A DNA stretch of 64,000 nt, from NCBI RefSeq assembly GCF_009674535.1, contig NZ_WKJK01000009.1, forward strand, positions 122,099-186,098, in the 5' to 3' direction. Both the position numbers and the translations under genes were made by a program. Below, in pieces: positions 9,301 to 17,250 of this stretch. This DNA is from Duganella guangzhouensis. Lineage in GTDB: Bacteria > Pseudomonadota > Gammaproteobacteria > Burkholderiales > Burkholderiaceae_D. A model generated the notes under the pieces. It made no database searches and was not told the DNA's origin. It saw nothing but the letters and a program-made list of their open reading frames with translations. The stretch's first letter is position 1, and each line of letters begins with the position of its first letter.

Positions 9301-10402
9301 CCACAGCATCGCTTTCCCAGGCGCGCACAGCGCCCGGCAGCAGCAGGTTGGACACGGTGAAGCCAGCCAGGCCGGCTTTCGGCTTGGCGCCGCGGCCGGT
9401 CGCGCCTTCGTCGCGGATTTCGCCGCCGGCGCCGGTCGAGGCGCCCGGGAATGGCGAAATCGCGGTCGGGTGATTGTGGGTCTCCACCTTCATCAGGGTG
9501 TGGGTCAGCTCGGTGATCGGCGCATATTCCTGGTTGCCGGACTGCGGGAAGAAGCGCATCACTTCCGCGCCTTCCATGATCGACGAGTTGTCGCTATAGG
9601 CCACCACGGTGCCCTTAGGCTGCAGCTGGTGGGTGTTCTTGATCATGCCGAACAGCGATTTAGGCTGCGCCACGCCGTCGATGGTCCAGTCGGCGTTGAA
9701 GATCTTGTGGCGGCAGTGCTCGGAGTTAGCCTGCGCGAACATCATCAATTCAACGTCGGTCGGATTGCGGCCGGCCTTGGTGAAGGCGGCGTCCAGATAC
9801 TCGACTTCATCTTCCGACATGGCCAGGCCGAGGTCGGTGTTAGCCTTGTCCAGCGCGGCCTTGCCGCTGCCGATCACGTCTACCGATTCCAGCGGACGCG
9901 CTTCCAGCTCGCGGAACAGGCCGGCGGCGTCATCCGCCGAGCCCAGCACCGATTCCGTCATGCGGTCGTGCAGCAAGGCGATTATGGCTTGCTGCTCTTC
10001 CGTGCTTAGCTGCTTCTGCGCGCCCAGCGAGGTGCCCAGCAGGCCGGTCTTCAGGTTGATGCGATACGCCACACCGCGCTCAACGCGCTTGATGTGCACC
10101 ATGCCGCAGTTATGCACGATGTCGGTCGCCTTGGACGCCCACGGCGAAATGGTGCCGAAGCGCGGAATCACGAAGAATTCCTCTGCATGGCCTTCGGTGT
10201 TGTCGGCGTGAGCCGGCTCGCCGTAGGTCAGCAGACCTTGCAGGCGGCTGGTGTCGTCGGCCGACAGCGGTGCGCCGGCGTCGATGAAGTGGACATAGCG
10301 CGCCTGGACGGCGGCAACAGAAGGCAGCACCGCTTGCAGTTGGTTCAACAGGCGTTGGCTACGGAATGCGGACAGGGCGTTAGAGCCCGGCAGAATCAGC
10401 AT
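6347..10402 (-). CDS. purL: phosphoribosylformylglycinamidine synthase
   Basis: PurL converts FGAR, glutamine and ATP to FGAM in purine synthesis. From the ATG at 10402 the protein is 1351 aa, the large single-chain form usual in Beta- and Gammaproteobacteria. The synthetase half includes AQANSEHCRHKIFNADW, KVETHNHPTAISPFPGA, TGRGAKPKAG and SIHDVGAGGLSNAFPE. The C-terminal glutaminase domain carries REQGVNSHIE, the nucleophile in GVCNGCQMM near residue 1195, and the PHAERVFR segment with the triad histidine. The open frame extends to 10564, but the start MLILPGSNALSAFRS at 10402 matches the family. The upstream extension would cross a TATAAT box at 10491-10496. Confidence 0.98.
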   Translation of the reverse strand: MLILPGSNALSAFRSQRLLNQLQAVLPSVAAVQARYVHFIDAGAPLSADDTSRLQGLLTYGEPAHADNTEGHAEEFFVIPRFGTISPWASKATDIVHNCGMVHIKRVERGVAYRINLKTGLLGTSLGAQKQLSTEEQQAIIALLHDRMTESVLGSADDAAGLFRELEARPLESVDVIGSGKAALDKANTDLGLAMSEDEVEYLDAAFTKAGRNPTDVELMMFAQANSEHCRHKIFNADWTIDGVAQPKSLFGMIKNTHQLQPKGTVVAYSDNSSIMEGAEVMRFFPQSGNQEYAPITELTHTLMKVETHNHPTAISPFPGASTGAGGEIRDEGATGRGAKPKAGLAGFTVSNLLLPGAVRAWESDAVVTAPVKDGDYRDTGTPYGKPERIASPLQIMIDGPLGGAAFSNEFGRPVLGGYFRTYEQNIGKQFAGAHDTVYGYHKPIMIAGGIGNISSQHTHKDDIPVGSLLVQLGGPGMRIGMGGSAASSMATGTNTADLDFDSVQRGNPEMERRAQEVINSCWQLGANNPIISIHDVGAGGLSNAFPEITNDAKRGAIFDLRKIPLEESGMAPKEIWSNESQERYVLAIAPADLPAFQAICERERSPFAVVGTATEERQLKLIDPDLGNSPVDMPMEVLLGKPPKMQRDVHHVQNDYPAIDLTGMDLEEAAKRVLLLPTVGDKSFLITIGDRTVGGMSVRDQMVGPWQVPVADCAVTAMSFEGYKGEAMAMGERTPLAVIDAAASGRMAVAEAVLNIAAAPISSIEDIKLSANWMAACGQPGQDAALYDTVKAVGMELCPALGISIPVGKDSLSMRTTWKEGDQAKAVISPVSLIVSSFAPVYDVRKSLTPQLRTDVGDTSIILIDLGRGKNRLGASALSQVMGQLGNSVPDVDSPEDLKACFAAIQQLNADGKLLAYHDRSDGGLYGTLTEMAFAGRAGLSINLDILTLEEGHGADQGDAKNWATQIAERRNEQTLRALFSEELGAVIQVRADEKSAVMDVLRSFNLGACSHIIGKTNDRGVIEFTRDAKVIYNKTRAELHRLWSETSWRIARLRDNPACADAEYDRLLDEQDPGITPKVTFDLTDNVAAPFLATGVRPRVAILREQGVNSHIETAYVMHQAGFTAVDVHMSDLISGRAKLDDFQGVIAVGGFSYGDVLGAGEGWAKTILFNNALSDQFAKFFARKDTFGLGVCNGCQMMSNLKPLIPGAQAWPKFTTNKSEKFEARFAMVEVLDSPSIFFSGMAGTQTPIAIAHGEGYADFSQTGNIGEAVAAMRFVDNRGAATEAYPYNPNGSPQGLTSVTTADGRFTVMMPHAERVFRSVQHSWAPESWGEESPWMRMFRNARKFVG

Positions 10403-10490
10403 GGTTGGAAGATAGTTGATGCAGCTAGGCTGCGGTTTAAAGGGGAATGGGGCACGAGATACTTGGTCTTGCAGATTTTCCTTTGCGCGC

Positions 10491-10496
10491 ATTATA
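10491..10496 (-). promoter_or_regulatory. -10 box of the purL promoter
   Basis: The minus strand reads TATAAT here, about 89 bases upstream of the purL start. No good -35 hexamer is visible at 16-18 bases; the region reads CTATAT. The divergent region 10403-10629 holds this promoter and probably that of the response-regulator gene. Confidence 0.55.
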
Positions 10497-10629
10497 CCTG
10501 CTATCAGCCCGGCCATATAGTGGGGACAACAGCCGAAACCTGCCACAGAAGCAACATTTAGCACTGAAAATCAGGTATTTTGACTTGCCTTGGAGTATGC
10601 TGAGCGAAACTTAGCTTGGATGTGGAACA

Positions 10630-12270
10630 ATGGCAGAATATAGCGACTTGTCAGTGCTGATCGTGGACCCCAACCCCGGGATGCGCGGCAACCTGCACAA
10701 TATGCTGAGCCAGGCGTCGATCACGCGCATCGACTACGCGGTGAGCTCCGGCACGGCGGTACGCCAGCTGGCGAAGAAACCGTTTGACATCATTTTGTGC
10801 GAATACGACCTCGGTAACGGCAGCGGCGACGCCAATGGCCAGGACGGCCAGCAGCTGCTGGAAGACTTGCGTCACCATAAATTGATCACGCCGTGGACTA
10901 TTTTCATCATGCTGACCTCCGAGGGCGAGTACAGCAAGGTGATCGGCGCCGCCGAGCTGACGCCGACCGACTATGTGCTCAAGCCATTCACGGTGGACGC
11001 CCTGCTGCAGCGCATCCAGCGCGCGGTGGACCGGCGCGCCGCCTTCATGCCGGTGTATCAGCTGGTTGAGCTGGGCAATATCCGCAAAGCCATCAGCGAA
11101 GCCAAGGCCTCCGAAGAAAAGAATCCCCGCTACGCGATCGAATTCGCCCGCCTGCGCGCCGAATTGCTGTTCTCGCTGAACGAGCTGGCCGAGGCGGAAA
11201 TGGTCTATCAGTGGATTTTGATGACGCGACCGATCGCTTGGGCCCATCTGGGTCTGGCGCGCTGCCGTTACGGGCTGGAGAAATACGTTGAGGCGCAAGA
11301 GACGCTGAACGCGCTGCTGGGACAAAATCCGCGCTTCATGGCCGCCTACGATCTGCTGGCGCGCACCCATGAGGCGCTGGGCCAGCAGGAAGCCGCCAAA
11401 CGCGTGCTGGAAGACGCGGTGGCGATTTCGCCGCACATGGTGCGCCGGCTGCGCCATCTGGGCGAGGTGGCGCTGGAAACCGGCGACGTTGGCGCAGCTG
11501 AAAAAGCCTTCAAGCAGGTGGTGGCCAAGGCCAAATATTCCGAATTCCGCGACCCCGAGGACCACGTCAAGCTGGTCAAGACGCTGGTCAAGAAAGGCGA
11601 CGCCAACCAGGCCAGCGGCGTGCTGCGCGATATGGAGCGCTCGCTACGCGGCGGCCCCAACGTGGATGTGTGCCGCGCCGTCGCGGCCGGCATGCTGCAG
11701 CAGATGAACGGCAACACCAGCGCCGCCGCCAACGAGCTGACCCAGGCGGTCAACGCGGTGGCGTCCAGCCGCGGCCTGTCGACCGGGTTGAAGCTGGGGC
11801 TGGTGCAAAGTTGTCTGGACGTTAAGCTGGACCAGCAGGCGTCGGACCTGATGCTGAATCTGATGAACGACACCGACAGTGGCATCTCCATGGACGACGC
11901 GGTGCAAGTGTTTGAAAAGGCTGGCCGCCACGATCTGGCTGCGGGCATGGGCGAACAGATCAAGATTCAGGTCGACGAACTGCTGGCGCACGCCAACGAG
12001 CAGCGCACGCAAGGCGATCTGCGGGCGGCGGTGGATACGCTGAACGCCGGACTGCGCAAAGCGCCCGGCAATATGGCGCTGCTGCCGGCGGCTCTGGCGG
12101 CCATCCTCAAGCAGTTGGACGATCTCGGCTGGGAGGCGCCGTTGGGCGAACAGGCTCAGTACCTGCTGGAACGCATGCGCCAGCTCGACCCTGGCCACCC
12201 TACCCTCGACGCGCTGATGGAGCAATACCATCACACCCAGCGCAAATACGGCATCTCGGTGGTGGCCTGA
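10630..12270 (+). CDS. receiver-domain TPR protein with Glu at the phosphoacceptor position
   Basis: This 546 aa protein has an N-terminal CheY-like receiver (about residues 5-130) followed by tetratricopeptide-type helical repeats to the C-terminus. The receiver keeps D13, T96 (IMLTSEG) and K118 (VLKPF). The usual phosphoacceptor Asp after beta-3 is replaced: FDIILCEYDLGNG puts E58 at that position, although D60 lies close by. There is no DNA-binding or enzymatic output domain, so it probably works by protein-protein contact. The target is unknown. No histidine kinase gene is adjacent. It is divergent from purL and converges, three bases apart, with the TraB-family gene. Confidence 0.88.
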   Translation: MAEYSDLSVLIVDPNPGMRGNLHNMLSQASITRIDYAVSSGTAVRQLAKKPFDIILCEYDLGNGSGDANGQDGQQLLEDLRHHKLITPWTIFIMLTSEGEYSKVIGAAELTPTDYVLKPFTVDALLQRIQRAVDRRAAFMPVYQLVELGNIRKAISEAKASEEKNPRYAIEFARLRAELLFSLNELAEAEMVYQWILMTRPIAWAHLGLARCRYGLEKYVEAQETLNALLGQNPRFMAAYDLLARTHEALGQQEAAKRVLEDAVAISPHMVRRLRHLGEVALETGDVGAAEKAFKQVVAKAKYSEFRDPEDHVKLVKTLVKKGDANQASGVLRDMERSLRGGPNVDVCRAVAAGMLQQMNGNTSAAANELTQAVNAVASSRGLSTGLKLGLVQSCLDVKLDQQASDLMLNLMNDTDSGISMDDAVQVFEKAGRHDLAAGMGEQIKIQVDELLAHANEQRTQGDLRAAVDTLNAGLRKAPGNMALLPAALAAILKQLDDLGWEAPLGEQAQYLLERMRQLDPGHPTLDALMEQYHHTQRKYGISVVA

Positions 12271-12273
12271 GAT

Positions 12274-13278
12274 CTACTCGGGGCTGTCGATCTGGTAGCC
12301 CTTGGCTTTCAGCGCGTTCAGGTAGCTGTCCGGGCCCAACAGGTCCGACAAACCGAGCGTGGCAAAGCTGGTGGTATTGCTGCTGAGCGCCTGCTCGGCG
12401 GCGCTGACCCACGCTTCCTGGATGCGCTCGCGCACGTTTTGCCAGCCGGGTTGGTTCTTGACAAACTGCGCATTCTGCATGGCGTCCTCGCACGCCTGCT
12501 CCTGATCGGGATAACTCAGTTGTTGAATCGCGGCGATGTCGCCTTTGGCCCAGGCGTTGGCGCGGGTGCGCATGGCCTCGATATCGCTTTCCAGCCGCGA
12601 TAGCGTCTTGTCGAAACAGGCGGTATCGGACAGCGCGCCTTGCTTGAAATCGCTGAGCGCCTGCGACATATTGCTGGTGTCCAGCTTGATGCCGGTGCTG
12701 GTGGTCTTGATCTTGCGGTCCTTGACGATACTATTGATTTTGGCCAGCACGTCACCCCCGCGCGACAGACCTGCTTGTTTCAGGCCGGCCTCGTACAGCG
12801 TTTGTGCCACGAAGATCGGGCGTTCGCGCTCAATGCTGTTGTCCTTGCCGATGTATTTGGCTTTCAGCGGCTGCCAGCGGGCGTAGACGTCGGCCGGCAG
12901 CACGTCATGCAGGGTGGCGCCATCAGGATTCTTTTTCACGCCGATCAAACTCGGCAGCAGCGTCAGGCCGCGCCAAAAGCCGACTTGGGCGTGGGCACTA
13001 GGCGGTGACAAGTATTCCTGCGATTGGGCAAGGATGGTTTCCACCTGCTGCGAGCGCCATTCCATTTTCTGCGGCAGCGGCGAGTAGGTGCCGAAGATCC
13101 ACAGCGTGTGGTCGCCCTTGCTGACCTTCCACAGGCCGGGGCCGGGTCGCTGGCCGACCAGCAGGATTGATTCGGGAATGGGTTCGGCGGCTTCCTGCTC
13201 AGCCGGCGCCGCTTCGGTTTGCGCCCAGCTGGCGATGGGCAGTATCAAGCACAGCGTCGACAGCAGGCGCGTGCGCAT
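12274..13278 (-). CDS. TraB/GumN family protein, exported
   Basis: This 334 aa protein has a signal peptide (MRTRLLSTLCLILPIASWAQ) and the TraB/GumN fold. LWKVSKGDHTLWIFGTY near residues 49-66 corresponds to the family's first conserved block, and the C-terminal GLSDLLGPDSYLNALKAKGYQI is the typical closing motif (normally GxxHLxGxxGLxxxLxxxGY). The usual GxxH of that end block reads GLSD, and the first block has GTYSP in place of GTxH, so histidines important in active members are missing. The family is metalloprotease-like, and this member may be inactive. It starts three bases after the small membrane-protein gene, so the two form an operon. Confidence 0.8.
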   Translation of the reverse strand: MRTRLLSTLCLILPIASWAQTEAAPAEQEAAEPIPESILLVGQRPGPGLWKVSKGDHTLWIFGTYSPLPQKMEWRSQQVETILAQSQEYLSPPSAHAQVGFWRGLTLLPSLIGVKKNPDGATLHDVLPADVYARWQPLKAKYIGKDNSIERERPIFVAQTLYEAGLKQAGLSRGGDVLAKINSIVKDRKIKTTSTGIKLDTSNMSQALSDFKQGALSDTACFDKTLSRLESDIEAMRTRANAWAKGDIAAIQQLSYPDQEQACEDAMQNAQFVKNQPGWQNVRERIQEAWVSAAEQALSSNTTSFATLGLSDLLGPDSYLNALKAKGYQIDSPE

Positions 13279-13281
13279 GGC

Positions 13282-13419
13282 TTAGAACGCGATCAGGCCA
13301 GTGCTGAGGAAGTGGCTGATGATGTACCACGAGGCGAAGTACAGGCCGCACAGGCCGAAAGCGGAGAGAATCGCGCCGCGCGGGCTACCGTTCCGGAACA
13401 CTGTCAGTAATGTGCGCAT
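13282..13419 (-). CDS. 45 aa single-span membrane protein, function unknown
   Basis: A short frame begins MRTLLTVFRNGSPRGAIL and contains one hydrophobic segment (AFGLCGLYFASWYIISHF). A GGAGA ribosome binding site is placed seven bases before the ATG at 13419. It ends three bases before the TraB-family gene, which supports translation of both from one transcript. I do not recognise the family. It could be a leader peptide or a small membrane partner of the downstream protein. Confidence 0.55.
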   Translation of the reverse strand: MRTLLTVFRNGSPRGAILSAFGLCGLYFASWYIISHFLSTGLIAF

Positions 13420-13500
13420 GCTGCGGTCTCCTTGCCTGTCGAAAACCCGACTGTACGTCGCGCTTGCCCCTGGGACAAGCAAGGATTCCCCGGTAGCAGA

Positions 13501-13523
13501 TGGCGATACTGGAGGTATCGCCA
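13501..13523 (-). other. hairpin downstream of the 5-oxoprolinase gene
   Basis: A perfect 9 bp inverted repeat (TGGCGATAC / GTATCGCCA) with a five-base loop lies 24 bases after the oxoprolinase stop. There is no T-run, so it may stabilise the transcript end or be a weak terminator. Confidence 0.4.
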
Positions 13524-13546
13524 GATAGACCGCCGCCCACTGCAGT

Positions 13547-16500
13547 CTAGTCCGCCGCCGGCCCGTAACCACCGCCGCCCGGCGTTTCGATGACGAACAC
13601 ATCATCCGGCTGCATGGCGGTCTTGCCGATATGACCCAGCACATCGACCCGGCCATCGGCCCGCTGTACGCTGTTGCGCCCCAGCGCGCCCGGCTCGCCG
13701 CCGGCCATGCCGAACGGCGCATGGATGCGGTTGTTGGACAGGATGGCCGCCGTCATCGGCTCCAGGAAACGCACCTTGCGCACGCCGCCGTTGCCGCCAT
13801 GCCAGCGCCCCGCTCCGCCACTGTCGGCGCGGATCTCGTAGCTGTCCAGCCGTACCGGGAAGCGGAACTCCAGGATTTCCGGATCGGTGAGGCGCGAATT
13901 GGTCATATTGGTCTGCACCACCGAAGTACCGTCAAAGCCATCACCGGCACCGGAGCCGCCGCTGATGGTCTCGTAGTACTGATAGCGCTCATTGCCAAAC
14001 GTGAAGTTGTTCATCGTGCCCTGCGCCGCCGCCATCACGCCCAGCGCGCCGTACAGCGCATTGGTGATGCAGGTCGAAGTCTCCACATTGCCCGACACCA
14101 CCGAGGCCGGATAATGCGGATTCAGCATCGAACCCGGCGGTATCAGCACCTTCAGCGGCTTGAGACAGCCGGCATTCAGCGGAATCTCGTCATCCACCAG
14201 CGTGCGGAACACATACAGCACCGCCGCCATGCATACCGCCGATGGCGCGTTGAAATTATTGTCCAGCTGCGGTGAGGTGCCGGCAAAGTCGATCTCGGCA
14301 CTGCGCGCCGCCCGATTGACACGCACCGCCACCTGAATCTGCGCGCCGTTATCCAGCGGCAGCGTGAAACTGCCATCCTTCAGCGCGCTGATGACGCGGC
14401 GCACCGCCTCCTCGGCGTTGTCCTGCACATGGCCCATGTACGCCTGAACCACGTCCAGCCCGAAGTGCGCGACCATCTTGTGCAGCTCGTCCACGCCCTT
14501 CTGGTTGGCCGCGACCTGGGCGCGCAGATCGGCCAGATTCTGGTCCGGATTGCGCGCCGGGTAGCGCGCCGAAGCTAGCAAGGCGCGCGTTTCCGCCTCC
14601 AGCAACTGGCCGCCGTCGACCAGCTTGAAGTTATTGATTAAGACGCCCTCTTCCTCAATCACGCGCGAATCCGGCGGCATCGAACCCGGCGTGGTGCCGC
14701 CGATGTCCGCATGGTGGCCGCGCGAGCCGACGTAGAACAGAATGCGGGCACCGGTCTCATCGAACACCGGCGTAATCACCGTCACATCCGGCAGGTGGGT
14801 GCCGCCGTTGTAGGGATCGTTGAGCATGAAAACGTCGCCGGCGCGCATCTTGCCAGCGTTCTCGCGCATCACCGTCTTGATGCTTTCGCCCATCGAGCCC
14901 AGATGCACCGGCATGTGCGGCGCGTTGGCAATCAGATTGCCGTCGGCGTCGAAGATGGCGCAGCTAAAGTCCAGCCGCTCCTTGATGTTGACCGAATAGG
15001 CGGTGTTCTGCAGGCGCAGCCCCATCTGCTCCGCGATCGACATGAACAGATTATTGAAGATCTCCAGCATCACCGGATCGGCCGTGGTGCCGATGGCGCG
15101 CCGTTCCGGCAAGGCCACCACGCGGCGCAGCACCAGATGATCGTTCAGCGTCACTTCCGCCTGCCAGCCGGCTTCGATGATGGTGGTCGCATTTGCCTCC
15201 GCGATGATGGCCGGTCCTTTGACGATATCGCCTATCCGCGTGGCCGAACGTTGATACAAGCTGGTCTGGCGCCAGCGGCCGCCGGTGTACATCGGCACCA
15301 CCGCGTGCGGCATCAGGCCGGACAGGCGGCGCGCCGCCGGCTCCACCGATTCGGACGGCACCTCGGAACGACCGATCGCCTCCACCGACACCGCCTCCAC
15401 GATCAGCGCGCGCGCCGGCATCAGGAAGGAATAGCGTTTGCGGTAGGCCGCTTCGAACTGCTGGCGCATGCTGTCCACCGCATCGAACAGCACGATCAAC
15501 GCGGTGTCCGTGCCCTCGTAGCGCAGATGCACGCGGCGTATCAGCGTGATGCGCGCATCCTCCACCTGCTGGTGATGCAGGTCGGCGCGCGCCTGGCGGC
15601 CCAGCGCGTGCAGGCGCGCGTCCAGCTCGACCTGACCTTCGATGCTCAATTTGGCCTCAACGGCGGCCTCACGCATCGCGGTCTGATCGGCCAGGCCCAT
15701 GCCGTAGGCCGACATCACGCCCGCCAGCGAATGCACGAACACCGTCTTCATGCCGAGCGCGTCGGCCACCAGACAGGCGTGCTGGCCGCCGGCGCCGCCA
15801 AAGCTGGTCAGCGTGTACTCGGTGACGTCATGGCCGCGCTGCACCGAAATCTGCTTGATGGCGTTGGCCATATTGCCGACCGCGATGGCGAGGAAGCCCT
15901 CCGCCACCTGCTCCGGCGACGTCTCCTTGCCGGTGGTTTTGACGATTTGCGTGGCCAGTTCGGTAAAGCGCTGGCGCACCGCAGCGGCGTCCAGCGCCTG
16001 CTTGCCGTCAGCGCCGAACAGCTGCGGAAAATGCTGTGGCTGAATTTTGCCCAGCATAACGTTGCAGTCAGTGACCGCCAGCGGCCCGCCGCGCCGATAG
16101 CTGGCCGGGCCTGGATTGGCGCCGGCGCTGTCCGGGCCGACGCGATAGCGGCTGCCGTCGAAATGCAGGATCGAGCCACCGCCGGCCGCCACCGTATGGA
16201 TACTCATCATCGGCGCGCGCATGCGCACGCCGGCCACCTGAGTTTCGAACACGCGCTCGAACTCGCCGGAGTAATGCGAGACGTCGGTCGAGGTGCCGCC
16301 CATGTCGAAGCCGATGACCTTGTCAAAGCCGGCCAGCTTGCTGGCGCGCACCATGCCGACAATACCGCCGGCCGGGCCGCTCAGGATCGAATCCTTGCCC
16401 TGGAAGGCGCGCGCATCGGTCAGGCCGCCATTGGACTGCATGAACTGCAGATTCACGCCTGGCAGCTCCTGCGCCACCTGGTCGACATAGCGGCGCAGAA

Positions 16501-17146
16501 TAGGCGACAGATAGGCATCCACCACCGTCGTATCGCCGCGCGCCACCAGCTTCATCATCGGGCTGATTTCGTGCGAGACCGACACTTGGGCGAAGCCCAT
16601 CTCGCGCGCCATGTCGGCCACCTTGGTCTCGTGCGCATGGTAGCGGTAACCATGCATGAACACGATGGCCAGCGAGCGCAACCCCTTGTCGTACGCCTCG
16701 GCCAGGCCGGCGCGCGCGGTGGCCAGATCCAGCTCGCGCACCGTGTCGCCGTGGGCACCGATGCGCTCGTCAATCTCCACCACATGGCTGTACAGCAGCT
16801 CCGGCAGCAGGATGTGGCGGTCAAACAGGCGCGGACGATTTTGGTAGGCGATGCGCAGCGCATCGCGGAAACCGCGCGTGATCGCCAGCGCGGTCGGCTC
16901 GCCCTTGCGCTCCAGCAGCGCGTTGGTGGCGACGGTCGTGCCCATCTTCACCGCGCCGATTTGCGCCACCGGAATCGGCTTGCCCTTGGCCACGCCCATC
17001 AACTGGCGGATGCCGGCAATGGCGGCGTCGGCATAATGCTCGGGATTCTCGGATAGCAGCTTCAGCGTGCGCAGGCGGCCGTCCGGCGCGCGCGCCACGA
17101 TGTCCGTAAAGGTGCCGCCGCGATCTATCCAGAATTGCCAATCCAT
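13547..17146 (-). CDS. 5-oxoprolinase / hydantoinase HyuA-HyuB fusion
   Basis: This is a 1199 aa single-chain ATP-dependent hydrolase that opens the 5-oxoproline (or hydantoin) ring, giving glutamate from 5-oxoproline. The HyuA half runs from MDWQFWIDRGGTFTDIVA to about residue 690, with GTTVATNALLERKG, GPAGGIVGM and FDMGGTSTDVSHY (phosphate-binding actin-like fold). The HyuB half follows, with SVNIKERLDFSCAIFD, HMPVHLGSMGES, NDPYNGGTHLPDVT, GSRGHHADIGG and a closing ETPGGGGYGP. The length matches the eukaryote-like OPLAH form, which many Burkholderiales also have. The actual substrate (5-oxoproline versus hydantoin) is inferred from length. It is transcribed away from nnr. Confidence 0.92.
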   Translation of the reverse strand: MDWQFWIDRGGTFTDIVARAPDGRLRTLKLLSENPEHYADAAIAGIRQLMGVAKGKPIPVAQIGAVKMGTTVATNALLERKGEPTALAITRGFRDALRIAYQNRPRLFDRHILLPELLYSHVVEIDERIGAHGDTVRELDLATARAGLAEAYDKGLRSLAIVFMHGYRYHAHETKVADMAREMGFAQVSVSHEISPMMKLVARGDTTVVDAYLSPILRRYVDQVAQELPGVNLQFMQSNGGLTDARAFQGKDSILSGPAGGIVGMVRASKLAGFDKVIGFDMGGTSTDVSHYSGEFERVFETQVAGVRMRAPMMSIHTVAAGGGSILHFDGSRYRVGPDSAGANPGPASYRRGGPLAVTDCNVMLGKIQPQHFPQLFGADGKQALDAAAVRQRFTELATQIVKTTGKETSPEQVAEGFLAIAVGNMANAIKQISVQRGHDVTEYTLTSFGGAGGQHACLVADALGMKTVFVHSLAGVMSAYGMGLADQTAMREAAVEAKLSIEGQVELDARLHALGRQARADLHHQQVEDARITLIRRVHLRYEGTDTALIVLFDAVDSMRQQFEAAYRKRYSFLMPARALIVEAVSVEAIGRSEVPSESVEPAARRLSGLMPHAVVPMYTGGRWRQTSLYQRSATRIGDIVKGPAIIAEANATTIIEAGWQAEVTLNDHLVLRRVVALPERRAIGTTADPVMLEIFNNLFMSIAEQMGLRLQNTAYSVNIKERLDFSCAIFDADGNLIANAPHMPVHLGSMGESIKTVMRENAGKMRAGDVFMLNDPYNGGTHLPDVTVITPVFDETGARILFYVGSRGHHADIGGTTPGSMPPDSRVIEEEGVLINNFKLVDGGQLLEAETRALLASARYPARNPDQNLADLRAQVAANQKGVDELHKMVAHFGLDVVQAYMGHVQDNAEEAVRRVISALKDGSFTLPLDNGAQIQVAVRVNRAARSAEIDFAGTSPQLDNNFNAPSAVCMAAVLYVFRTLVDDEIPLNAGCLKPLKVLIPPGSMLNPHYPASVVSGNVETSTCITNALYGALGVMAAAQGTMNNFTFGNERYQYYETISGGSGAGDGFDGTSVVQTNMTNSRLTDPEILEFRFPVRLDSYEIRADSGGAGRWHGGNGGVRKVRFLEPMTAAILSNNRIHAPFGMAGGEPGALGRNSVQRADGRVDVLGHIGKTAMQPDDVFVIETPGGGGYGPAAD

Positions 17147-17250
17147 GCATCCCCCACCGAGCTGTGAAGCGCCTATTGTAGTACCTGTCGTGCCGCGAGG
17201 TGATGCCGCGCTGGCCGCCTTTACAGAAATTTAGATGATAAAATGGCACG

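Noticed and set aside
7010..10009. A 999-codon open frame on the plus strand opposite purL.
   Set aside because: It is antisense to an unmistakable purL gene. Its translation is rich in His, Arg, Gln and Ala with no domain pattern, as expected from the complementary frame of GC-rich coding DNA.
14711..17056. A 781-codon frame opposite the 5-oxoprolinase gene.
   Set aside because: It is the same kind of antisense shadow, with no start context, no motif and biased composition.
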